A DNA stretch of 13,410 nt from an uncultured Bacteroidota bacterium (GTDB lineage: Bacteria; Bacteroidota; Bacteroidia; Chitinophagales; Chitinophagaceae). The stretch spans positions 1-13,410 of the forward strand of contig CAMLEX010000042.1 of NCBI GenBank assembly GCA_946479055.1, in the 5' to 3' direction. The notes under the pieces were generated by a model. The model did no database searches, had not been told where the DNA came from, and saw nothing but the letters and a program-made list of their open reading frames with translations. Below, in pieces: positions 7,574-13,410 of this stretch; within the stretch, counting starts at the first letter, position 1, and each line of letters opens with the position of its first letter. The position numbers and the translations under genes were made by a program.

Positions 7574-9406
7574 TTAAAAGATGTTAATCCCCGCATTCCA
7601 TCCAAACCATCCCCGAATCTTGGGATTACCCAGTTCAAAACTTTTATAGCCGGGAGAAAGAATATTGTACTTGTATCCAGTAATAGGCGCTGTCTGATTA
7701 GAATAGTAAACAGCAAAAGACGGCCCGCCAAATATGGAAAATGCTTTTCCGAATTTGACATTGAATTGCAAGTGCAATTTATTGAGCAGGTTCAGGTGAT
7801 TCCAGCTACCAAGGTATAAATATTCTGAACTTAGTTCAGGATTAACAGATAGCCATTTTACCAAACCAATTTCTGTACCCAACCCATAACCAAACGTGTA
7901 CAATTTTTCTCCTTTCTTACCCGGGTTCATTCCCACCTGCAGAATACTATACAGTCTGCGGCTGCCCGTTTTAAAAGCAACGTTAGCTTCCACAACTTCG
8001 TTGGTAGAAAGCGAAAGTTTATGATAGCCTTTTAATACAATATTGATCAAACCAATGCTATAACCATCAGATGTATCCGCAATATTAATAAGGCCAAACT
8101 GCACACCTTTTAATTTTTTAGCATAATTGAAAATACCCGCTACCTGGAATCCTTTTACCTCTCCACCACCGATATTTCCTACACCTCCAATTTGTATCCC
8201 ACTCACATTCCTGTTCTGATAATTGAAGACACCGGCTGACTGTAAACCTTTCATGTTTCCCCCGCTTATATTAGCTATACCGGCAATTTGCAAACCATTT
8301 ATATTCCCTTTTACATAATTATTAATACCAGCAGCCTGCACACCCGAAACACTTTTCAAGCTTGTATTTTGTAAGCCGCCTATCTGCAAACCGGTAACGG
8401 AACCACCTACCACATTAAACAATCCGGCAGCCTGCACATAACGGACATCCTTTTTATTTAGGTTAAACAATCCCCCTATTTCCAAACCATTTACACCTGC
8501 GGTATATCCGCCAAACAGGTTGAATGAAAAATTATTAATCACCTGCCCGCTTAATTTACCTTGTGAACTTACACCGGGAATTACAGAAAACTGGAAAGGC
8601 TTTTCTGTAAAAAATTTCTTCATGTTCAGACTTCTTATTTTTTGTTTAGCGGAAAGAAGAAATTTTCCCATAGCCGTTTTCTCCACTTCGTCAGTAATGG
8701 GTTTATTGATAACCGGTGCCGACGTATCGACCCTTACTATACTGCCTGTTGTATCTGCCTGTTCAAAACTATTGGGAGAAGAAACGATCACTTCATCAAC
8801 CGCAGGTACAATTGCAATGACCAATTGCAGATCAAATTTTTGAGGGATGTTTACCAATGTATCTTCAAACGCATCTTTACTTACGGCCAATGAAGATGTT
8901 TTGTATTTGCCTTTTAGTTTGATACTGAAATTACCGTTGGCATCCGTCAACGTTGAAGTAAGATGACCCGTTTCATAAATACTTACATCGCTCAATCGTT
9001 CTCCTGTTTCGCTGTTTATTACATAACCTGAGATGGTATATGATTTTTCTTTCGCTGCTGTTGTTTTGGTAACGGTTGTTAACTGAAGACTTACCCTGCG
9101 TAGTATAATATAGTTGCCGCTTTCCTTGTATTCATAATTGCCATTAAAAAGTTGATTTAATACCTGGCGAACTGTTTTATTACTGACAGATAAACTAACC
9201 AGGCTATCCCTTTTCACGATATTACTGTTGTAGGAAAAACTAAATCCGGCGTTATTACTGATGATTGATAATACATCATCCAATCGCTGGCGGTTTGCAT
9301 TAAATGAAACCCGCCTGTCCAATAGATTTTGGGCAAAAGAACTAACCACAAATAACAGTAATATCAATCCCAGGCTTACCGGCAATATCCATTTCTTGTT
9401 TCTCAT
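7574..9406 (-). CDS. STN-domain outer-membrane sensor with 16-residue surface repeats
   Basis: A 610-residue protein. Residues 1-26 are a signal peptide (basic start, long hydrophobic core, SSFAQ). About 30-103 is an STN (secretin/TonB short N-terminal) domain, the part of Fec-type transducers that contacts FecR in the periplasm. About 122-203 is a carboxypeptidase-regulatory-like beta-sandwich. A linker (DEVIV at 204-208, TGSIVRVD at 220-227) resembles the segment ahead of a SusC-type plug, but no plug or 22-strand barrel follows. Residues 307-434 are eight G-x-Q-x-x-G-x-x-N repeats in exact 16-residue register, with two looser copies to about 456. They resemble the LA_2272-type surface repeat. 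The C-terminus (about 465-610) alternates polar and hydrophobic residues like a small beta-barrel and ends in Phe. The ATG at 9406 is preferred over an in-frame TTG two codons earlier (9412). It begins 15 nt after the FecR stop, so it is co-transcribed and probably supplies the surface signal to FecR. Confidence 0.85.
   Translation of the reverse strand: MRNKKWILPVSLGLILLLFVVSSFAQNLLDRRVSFNANRQRLDDVLSIISNNAGFSFSYNSNIVKRDSLVSLSVSNKTVRQVLNQLFNGNYEYKESGNYIILRRVSLQLTTVTKTTAAKEKSYTISGYVINSETGERLSDVSIYETGHLTSTLTDANGNFSIKLKGKYKTSSLAVSKDAFEDTLVNIPQKFDLQLVIAIVPAVDEVIVSSPNSFEQADTTGSIVRVDTSAPVINKPITDEVEKTAMGKFLLSAKQKIRSLNMKKFFTEKPFQFSVIPGVSSQGKLSGQVINNFSFNLFGGYTAGVNGLEIGGLFNLNKKDVRYVQAAGLFNVVGGSVTGLQIGGLQNTSLKSVSGVQAAGINNYVKGNINGLQIAGIANISGGNMKGLQSAGVFNYQNRNVSGIQIGGVGNIGGGEVKGFQVAGIFNYAKKLKGVQFGLINIADTSDGYSIGLINIVLKGYHKLSLSTNEVVEANVAFKTGSRRLYSILQVGMNPGKKGEKLYTFGYGLGTEIGLVKWLSVNPELSSEYLYLGSWNHLNLLNKLHLQFNVKFGKAFSIFGGPSFAVYYSNQTAPITGYKYNILSPGYKSFELGNPKIRGWFGWNAGINIF
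8039..8488 (-). repeat. In-frame 48-bp-period repeat block (ten units) in the STN protein
   Basis: The block codes for units such as GLQIGGLQN, GVQAAGINN, GLQIAGIAN and GIQIGGVGN. The first residue of the unit falls at protein positions 307, 323, 339, 355, 371, 387, 403 and 419, a fixed 16-residue (48-nt) step. Two shortened copies follow at about 434 and 448. The protein pattern is conserved while the DNA has diverged, so the repeats are old and under selection. Confidence 0.8.
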
Positions 9407-9421
9407 GTCCAATCAAACTGC

Positions 9422-10372
9422 TTAACGTAAAATAATTTCATTATCGTTACGGGAAACTTTTATCATCAGTGTCTGACTGATGATATTCAATATCGTATCT
9501 AACGACTCTTCATCAAAAGTTACTGTAAGTGGTAGCTTGCGTAATCCTTCCCTTTCAATTCTGATATTGGCATTATAAGCTTCATTGAGTTTTTCAACCA
9601 GTTTCCAGAGCGGAGTATTATCACACACAAATGTTTTGCTGACATAATAATTATACAACTTGTCGTCTGATATCTGCTTTGTAGCTATCGTATCGGTCTG
9701 CCCTAAAGAAGTTCTTTCACCTGCTTGCAATTCTATCATTTGCCCATCTTTTGTTACTTGTACCATCCCTGTTTCAACTATCACTTCTGTCACGCCGTTA
9801 TTGCTTTTTACATTAAAAGAAGTACCCACCACTTTCACCTGTACATCATTCACATCAATGATAAATGGTTTTTCTTTATTGGCTTTTACATTAAAAAAAG
9901 CTTCCCCTTTCAATTTTACCTTTCTTGTTTTCCCTTTAAAAGAAGATGGATAAGTTAAAACCGAATGCTTATTTAATGTAGCTACTGATCCATCGGGCAG
10001 TGTATCTTTTTTTACTTCATTAACGGAAGCTATGCTCAGCATCTCCGCTTCCGTAGTTCCTTTATTTAATATAGAACTGGTAAACCATATGCCGCCAACG
10101 ATGATCAAAATACTTGCAGCGATCCGCCACCAGCCAAACCAGCCTGGGTTTTTCCGGGCTTCTTCTTTCTTAACCCTGCGCTGAAATTTTTGCCAGGCTT
10201 TATTTTCATCAATCGGAGCAGTAGCTAACTCTTTACTTTCATTCCATATCAGTTGAAAATGTTGAAAATAATGACGGTTGGCTTCGCTGGAACTGATCCA
10301 TTCTTCCACCAGTTCCTGCTCCGACGGGGTAGCTTCATCGGCCAGGTATTTTACCAGCAATTCATCCATCAT
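9422..10372 (-). CDS. FecR-family anti-sigma factor
   Basis: A single-pass inner-membrane regulator that binds the neighbouring ECF sigma factor in the cytoplasm and reads the STN domain in the periplasm. From the ATG at 10372 it is 316 residues. About 1-75 is the cytoplasmic sigma-binding part (MMDELLVKYLADEATPSE start, typical of this group). About 83-101 is the membrane segment (IAASILIIVGGIWF). About 125-218 is the FecR domain (LPDGSVATLNKHSVLTYP, LKGEAFFNVKANKEKPFII, VVGTSFNVK). About 246-316 is the C-terminal DUF4974 domain, itself STN-like in style (LWKLVEKLNEAYNANI, VTFDEESLDTILNII). An in-frame TTG at 10393 would add seven residues; ATG is preferred because either fits and there is no Shine-Dalgarno motif to decide. 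It sits between the sigma gene (about 31 nt) and the STN gene (15 nt). Confidence 0.93.
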   Translation of the reverse strand: MMDELLVKYLADEATPSEQELVEEWISSSEANRHYFQHFQLIWNESKELATAPIDENKAWQKFQRRVKKEEARKNPGWFGWWRIAASILIIVGGIWFTSSILNKGTTEAEMLSIASVNEVKKDTLPDGSVATLNKHSVLTYPSSFKGKTRKVKLKGEAFFNVKANKEKPFIIDVNDVQVKVVGTSFNVKSNNGVTEVIVETGMVQVTKDGQMIELQAGERTSLGQTDTIATKQISDDKLYNYYVSKTFVCDNTPLWKLVEKLNEAYNANIRIEREGLRKLPLTVTFDEESLDTILNIISQTLMIKVSRNDNEIILR

Positions 10373-10403
10373 ATCGTGAGTAAAGTTTTCCAATACATCA
10401 GGT

Positions 10404-11021
10404 TTAAATACTTGTTAATAATAAAATAAACAACGGTAAAAATTCAACCAGTTTTATCCGTAATAATTTCAAGGCCTTGCCCATCTGGTTCTCAATCGTC
10501 TTTACAGACAAGCCCATTTCATCGGCTATCTCCTGGTACTTCATTCCTTCATACCGGCTCATCTGGAAAATGGTCCGGCATTGTTCCGGCAGTTCATTCA
10601 TAGCTTCATGAATATGTTCTTTCAATTCGCCCTGCAATACTTTACCTGAAGCATTCTCCACCTGGTCACTTGATTGACGAACCACATGCATAGCATGAGC
10701 TGATTTTACTTTTTTATGTTTGATGTAATTAAGGCAATCGTGATAAACGGCTTTGTAGAGGTAAGCCTTTGGCGAAGTTTCTATGGCCAGTTGCTCTCTT
10801 TTTTCCCAAAACTTATAAAATACATTCTGCACTATTTCCTCTCCCATCATTTCATCTTTCAGTATAGTAATAGCATAGGCATGCAGCCCCCTGAAATGCA
10901 TTTTAAATAACTGCTCAAAGGCGGTTTCACCCGTTGGTGCCAATGACCTGACAATGGCTGTACTTCTTTGTTCCACTTGTGCTAACTGGTATCCTGCTAA
11001 AATATGGCTATTCCCTGTCAA
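10404..11021 (-). CDS. ECF sigma-70 factor, FecI-like (Bacteroidetes expansion family)
   Basis: Directs RNA polymerase to target promoters, here expected to include its own operon, when released by FecR. The 205-residue frame shows region 2 at about 35-78 (FEQLFKMHFRGLHAYAITIL, with the helix MMGEEIVQNVFYKFWEKRE) and region 4 at about 141-190 (ELPEQCRTIFQMSRYEGMKYQEIA, then the DNA-reading helix VKTIENQMGKALKLLR). The hydrophobic tail LVEFLPLFILLL is common in this family. The start is non-ATG: an in-frame TAA lies at 11028-11030, and the first ATG is codon 41, inside region 2. The usable starts are TTG at 11021 (given here) or GTG at 10976 (190 residues). This may keep its translation low. 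It is the first gene of the sigma/FecR/STN operon. Confidence 0.92.
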   Translation of the reverse strand: MTGNSHILAGYQLAQVEQRSTAIVRSLAPTGETAFEQLFKMHFRGLHAYAITILKDEMMGEEIVQNVFYKFWEKREQLAIETSPKAYLYKAVYHDCLNYIKHKKVKSAHAMHVVRQSSDQVENASGKVLQGELKEHIHEAMNELPEQCRTIFQMSRYEGMKYQEIADEMGLSVKTIENQMGKALKLLRIKLVEFLPLFILLLTSI

Positions 11022-11044
11022 GATGGTTTATAAATAGGACAACC

Positions 11045-11059
11045 GGTAAATGATTTACC
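11045..11059. promoter_or_regulatory. 15-bp palindrome upstream of the sigma factor gene
   Basis: GGTAAAT and ATTTACC are perfect inverted halves around a single central base, 23 nt before the TTG start of the sigma gene. This is the size and position of an operator for a dimeric regulator, but no regulator is identified. Chance cannot be excluded for an AT-rich 7-bp half-site. Confidence 0.35.
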
Positions 11060-11097
11060 CCTATGGAAGCGATGACAATATTATGTGACTTTAACCC

Positions 11098-11132
11098 TTG
11101 AATATTGAGCATTGAAAATTGAACATTGAGCA
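11098..11132. repeat. Heptanucleotide tandem repeat (TTGARNA x5)
   Basis: Five 7-mers stand head to tail: TTGAATA, TTGAGCA, TTGAAAA, TTGAACA, TTGAGCA. The consensus is TTGARNA. Part of the tract (ATTGAACATT, 11118-11127) has a perfect 10-bp inverted copy at 11153-11162, so the region can fold. It lies between the sigma operon promoter region and the 3' end of the TPR-like gene. Confidence 0.75.
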
Positions 11133-11174
11133 TTTTTATTCCAAACTGAAGAAATGTTCAATGCCCAACGACTG

Positions 11175-11190
11175 CCCGATAGCAATCGGG
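11175..11190. repeat. Short perfect hairpin (CCCGAT / ATCGGG)
   Basis: CCCGAT (11175-11180) and ATCGGG (11185-11190) form a perfect 6-bp GC-rich stem around AGCA. It sits 9 nt past the stop of the minus-strand TPR-like gene. No T-run follows on the minus strand, so it may stabilise an mRNA 3' end rather than be an intrinsic terminator. Confidence 0.6.
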
Positions 11191-11199
11191 ATTCAATTT

Positions 11200-12756
11200 T
11201 CACTCAGAACCCTTATCTCCCCTCTTCTTATACCTCTCCCTCACCACATCCTGCACATTTACATTCCTGATCTTACTCTCCAGCCATGAGATCACATCTA
11301 AGTAAGCAAAAGCCCTTCGCTCCAAAGGATTGTTTTCATATTTCTTCAACTTGTTGAGCAGCTTTTCAAATTCAGGTTTTAGTGCATGGGCGCCAACATG
11401 GAAAGAACGGCGCAGGAACGCAAACATTTCTTCTTCTACTTTACTCAGGCTTTCCATTTTTGACATATAGCGGTACACCGATTTGATCAGGTATTCCAAC
11501 AGATCAAAATTACCCAACTCATAATGAGCGATCAGGTGAAGCAGGCGGGCATAGCATTGCAGGTCGTTGCGTAGATCCGATTTCTGATTGATGATCCTGT
11601 TCAGGTAATCAATGGCTTTCTCATTATCGCCACTGCCAAAATAAAGGCAAGCGATTTTATAATAGAAAACCAATACCCGGTGAGTATCCAGGTAAAGGCC
11701 ATATTCCTTCAGCATTTCTTCCAGGTGTGGCACCATCAATAATCCCTTATTAAAAGTACCCTGCAAAAAATACAAATTAATACGGGCCGTATACAAATAC
11801 TGGTAAGTAAGTATCCTGTTATTATCGTTTTGCGTCACCAGTTTGTGCCGGGCAAATTTTTCAAATTGTTTGATTGTCTCAGCCAGTTTTTCATGATTGA
11901 GCAGGTCAAAATGAGCACTCATCAGGTTGTGCATGCCTTTTATATAACTGGCTGTTTCTACGGGCAGCATATCGGGATGCTTTTCAAAAAGATCCACCCA
12001 TCGCTGACAATAGCGATAGTATTGCAAAAAATCAAGCCGTATAAAAGCATACCAGCAGTGGCTTTGATACAAGTACAATTTTTCATAAAACCCTTTTGCT
12101 GATGAAGCTTCTGCAGGTAAGCTGGTTTCAAAAAAAAGGTTAATGCTTTTTACATCGTTTTCATTCCGGGCATGGCCATGCTGAATATACCAGCTGTATA
12201 ATTGCAATGAAAGATTGGAGAGTTTATTGATCAGCGTCAGCGAATCATTTACTCTATCCGATTCCTGGCTCAGTTGCTCCGCCCTGTTTTGCATGCTGCG
12301 GGTGATGTATAGCGCTTCTATTTTCTTTTCAAAAAACAACGCTTGTTGCAGGTAAGTGATCTGGTTATGATCCCTGGCCACATCTTTCAATCGGTCTAAT
12401 GCCTTCAGGCTTTGCAGGTAAAGCCCTTTATTATACAAAATGCGGGCATAGTCCATCTGCTCATGCAACTGGATATCAATATTATTTTCATCCTTGATAA
12501 TGCGAAGGCTGGAAAGGATCTGCCGGTACAACTGCGCCTTGATATTGGATAGTTGCTGCTTGGTGATCGCCTTGTTTTTTTTCAGCAAAAGCGGTTCGTC
12601 ATAGTCGGTCATTTTGTCCAGTGCATCAAATAGTTGGATGGTTTTCAGGTTCTCACTGGAGGAGTTTCGCTTCACATAAAGCTTAAAATTCCGTTTTTCG
12701 GACTTTTCCAGCGATTTTACCAATTGAAAAAGGGCATCTGTGGATCGGTTGGGCAT
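11200..12756 (-). CDS. Conserved alpha-helical, TPR-like protein of unknown function
   Basis: A 518-residue, almost wholly helical protein with no signal peptide or membrane segment, so probably cytoplasmic. The N-terminus (about 8-88) has the block LFQLVKSLEKSEKRNFKLY, then LFDALDKMTDYDEP and QLSNIKAQLYRQILSSLR. From memory this block is shared by a family of uncharacterised Bacteroidota proteins. Helix-pair repeats of TPR type are seen at about 103-136 (YNKGLYLQSLKALDRLKD) and 364-395 (ACLYFGSGDNEKAIDYLNRI), with similar but weaker pairs between and after. The C-terminus (500-518) is strongly basic then acidic. TPR-like folds usually bind other proteins; no partner is evident. The ATG at 12756 agrees with the conserved N-terminal block. 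It is divergent from leuA and has a palindrome 24 nt upstream. Confidence 0.75.
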   Translation of the reverse strand: MPNRSTDALFQLVKSLEKSEKRNFKLYVKRNSSSENLKTIQLFDALDKMTDYDEPLLLKKNKAITKQQLSNIKAQLYRQILSSLRIIKDENNIDIQLHEQMDYARILYNKGLYLQSLKALDRLKDVARDHNQITYLQQALFFEKKIEALYITRSMQNRAEQLSQESDRVNDSLTLINKLSNLSLQLYSWYIQHGHARNENDVKSINLFFETSLPAEASSAKGFYEKLYLYQSHCWYAFIRLDFLQYYRYCQRWVDLFEKHPDMLPVETASYIKGMHNLMSAHFDLLNHEKLAETIKQFEKFARHKLVTQNDNNRILTYQYLYTARINLYFLQGTFNKGLLMVPHLEEMLKEYGLYLDTHRVLVFYYKIACLYFGSGDNEKAIDYLNRIINQKSDLRNDLQCYARLLHLIAHYELGNFDLLEYLIKSVYRYMSKMESLSKVEEEMFAFLRRSFHVGAHALKPEFEKLLNKLKKYENNPLERRAFAYLDVISWLESKIRNVNVQDVVRERYKKRGDKGSE

Positions 12757-12779
12757 CGTAATTCAGCTGATTTAAAATC

Positions 12780-12792
12780 CTTTACTGTAAAG
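12780..12792. promoter_or_regulatory. 13-bp palindrome upstream of the TPR-like gene
   Basis: CTTTAC and GTAAAG are perfect inverted halves around one T, 23 nt before the ATG of the TPR-like gene on the minus strand. It could be an operator or a small hairpin in its leader. AT-rich and short, so only a candidate. Confidence 0.25.
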
Positions 12793-12798
12793 CGTTCC

Positions 12799-12818
12799 AG
12801 GGGATTTTCCCCTTTTTT
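12799..12818 (+). terminator. Terminator-like hairpin with T-run, plus strand
   Basis: AGGGGA (12799-12804) and TCCCCT (12808-12813) form a 6-bp stem around TTT, and T-residues run on to 12818. The order stem then T-run points to the plus strand. No plus-strand gene lies just upstream to terminate, so it may block antisense read-through out of the TPR-like gene towards leuA. Confidence 0.4.
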
Positions 12819-12825
12819 AACTCTG
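12818..12825 (+). promoter_or_regulatory. Possible -7 box for a long leuA leader
   Basis: TAACTCTG matches 7 of 8 positions of TAnnTTTG; a TTC stands 20 nt upstream in place of the -33 TTG. If used, it would give leuA a leader of about 135 nt that includes the hairpin at 12882-12935. Weak on its own. Confidence 0.25.
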
Positions 12826-12867
12826 TAAAACAGGGCCAATTTTGGTTTTAAAAGCCCGCCTGTCAGA

Positions 12868-12941
12868 GCTACCTTAGTGGGGCAGGCTGTTTGTTTTTGT
12901 TCAGGTAGCAAGCAACACAAAAATAAGCAGCCTGCATTTTT
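12868..12941 (+). promoter_or_regulatory. Structured leuA leader: 19-bp hairpin with U-tract (candidate attenuator)
   Basis: Positions 12882-12900 pair with 12917-12935 over 19 bp around a 16-nt loop. Seventeen pairs are Watson-Crick and two (12890/12927 and 12893/12924) are G-U wobbles on the leuA-sense strand; read from the other strand they would be A-C mismatches. ATTTTTAT follows the stem, ending about 25 nt before the leuA ATG. Loop bases AGGTAGC (12903-12909) are complementary to GCTACCT (12868-12874), which could form a pseudoknot. A further segment (GCCTGTC, 12858-12864) can pair with the 5' arm (12881-12887, one wobble) and compete with the hairpin. There is no leucine-rich leader peptide. 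Alternatively the inverted repeat could act at DNA level on the divergent promoters. Confidence 0.5.
12918..12925 (-). promoter_or_regulatory. Possible -7 box for the TPR-like gene
   Basis: On the minus strand TATTTTTG is a full match to TAnnTTTG. The nearest TTG upstream (12950-12952) is 24 nt away, longer than usual. It lies inside the 3' arm of the leuA leader hairpin. It would give a leader of about 155 nt. Confidence 0.3.
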
Positions 12942-12966
12942 ATCACCCACAATATATCAATTAATT

Positions 12967-13410
12967 ATGGCTGACGGCAAAATCCACATCTTTGACACTA
13001 CCCTCAGGGATGGAGAGCAAATACCCGGTTGTAAATTAAATACTACGGAAAAAATTCGTTTAGCATTGGCACTGGAAGAACTTGGCGTTGATATCATCGA
13101 AGCCGGTTTCCCTGTTTCATCTCCCGGCGATTTTGAATCAGTAAATGAAATAGCCAAAGTAATAAAAAATGCTACGGTTTGCGGCCTTACCCGGGCCGTG
13201 CAAAAAGATATAGAAGTAGCCGCTGAAGCGTTGAAACCTGCTAAGCGTCCCCGTATTCATACCGGCATTGGCACTTCTGATCTGCATATCAAATCAAAAT
13301 TCAATTCAACAAGGGAAGAAATACTGGTAAGAGCCACCCAAGCAGTAAAATGGGCGAAGAATTTTGTGGATGATGTTGAGTTTTATGCAGAAGATGCGGG
13401 TCGTACGGAT
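12967..13410 (+). CDS. leuA: 2-isopropylmalate synthase, N-terminal part (gene runs off window)
   Basis: Condenses acetyl-CoA with 2-oxoisovalerate, the first committed step of leucine synthesis. The 148 visible residues are the start of the HMGL-like TIM barrel. [15 protein letters not shown] (residues 8-22) carries the metal-binding Asp10 and catalytic Arg14. [19 protein letters not shown] (39-57) and [12 protein letters not shown] (137-148) are typical of LeuA and close relatives. The regulatory LeuA_dimer domain lies beyond the window, so homocitrate or citramalate synthase are possible but less likely. The ATG at 12967 begins directly at the conserved N-terminus. The frame is open upstream to 12829, but the codons there look like leader, not protein. 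Upstream structure suggests transcript-level control. Confidence 0.9.
   Translation, partial: MADGKIHIFDTTLRDGEQIPGCKLNTTEKIRLALALEELGVDIIEAGFPVSSPGDFESVNEIAKVIKNATVCGLTRAVQKDIEVAAEALKPAKRPRIHTGIGTSDLHIKSKFNSTREEILVRATQAVKWAKNFVDDVEFYAEDAGRTD

Noticed and set aside
7480..7761. A 93-codon minus-strand frame between the lipoprotein and STN genes
   Set aside because: Mostly overlaps the C-terminal coding part of the STN protein in another frame, and the protein has no coherent features.
8520..8893. Two overlapping plus-strand frames inside the STN gene
   Set aside because: Antisense shadows of the STN coding frame; neither has motif support.
11045..11200. CRISPR array or attachment site in the repeat-rich spacer
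   Set aside because: Repeats are only 7 nt and contiguous, with no spacers, and there is no integrase or Cas gene nearby.
12717..12950. A 77-codon minus-strand frame upstream of the TPR-like gene
   Set aside because: It covers the leader hairpin and runs into the TPR-like gene in another frame; its sequence looks like translated non-coding DNA.
12829..12966. N-terminal extension of leuA from an in-frame GTG at 12877
   Set aside because: The frame is open by chance, but LeuA homologues begin at the conserved M-A-D-x-K-I-H-I-F start, and the upstream codons coincide with the hairpin.

Overview
The window looks like chromosomal DNA from a Bacteroidota member, most likely a Chitinophagaceae-type genome. 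The reasons are: start regions are AT-rich with no Shine-Dalgarno sequence; there is a match to the Bacteroidota -7 promoter box (TAnnTTTG) upstream of carA; an ECF sigma/FecR anti-sigma/STN-domain surface-signalling cluster is present; there is a very large secreted PKD-repeat protein; and a lipoprotein with a PepSY-like fold is present. The family-level placement is an inference from style, not from any search.

Layout. 1-3467 (minus): a secreted PKD-repeat surface protein of at least 1155 residues, still open at the window edge. 3468-3840: intergenic. 3841-4725 (plus): a lone trypsin-like serine peptidase with an intact His-Asp-Ser triad and no signal peptide. 4747-6885 (minus): three metabolic or housekeeping genes in the order carA, a RimL-type GNAT acetyltransferase, aroQ (listed 5'->3'). 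A small intrinsic terminator lies exactly between carA and the GNAT start codon. 7055-7480 (minus): a PepSY-like lipoprotein. 7574-11021 (minus): a compact operon of an ECF sigma factor, its FecR-type anti-sigma factor and an outer-membrane-type protein. 11200-12756 (minus): a conserved alpha-helical, TPR-like protein. 12967-13410 (plus): the 5' part of leuA.

The most interesting unit is the sigma/FecR/STN operon. In classical Fec-type cell-surface signalling the third component is a TonB-dependent receptor. Here the third protein keeps the signal peptide, the STN signalling domain, a carboxypeptidase-regulatory-like domain and a short stretch resembling the segment before a TonB plug. It has no plug or large TonB barrel. 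It carries instead a block of eight 16-residue G-(hydrophobic)-Q-x-x-G-x-x-N repeats in exact register, plus two looser copies, and a small barrel-like C-terminus. A lipoprotein gene lies just downstream on the same strand. This reads as a non-transporting surface sensor wired into a FecI/FecR relay.

A second feature is the leader between the divergent TPR-like gene and leuA. It can form a 19-bp hairpin whose only two non-Watson-Crick positions are G-U wobbles on the leuA-sense strand. A U-tract follows it, and its loop is complementary over 7 nt to an upstream segment, so it looks like an attenuator or structured leader RNA. Two heptanucleotide-periodic intergenic tracts (near 7003-7050 and 11098-11132) and several small palindromes near promoters complete the picture. 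I saw no transposase, CRISPR array, tRNA or rRNA.
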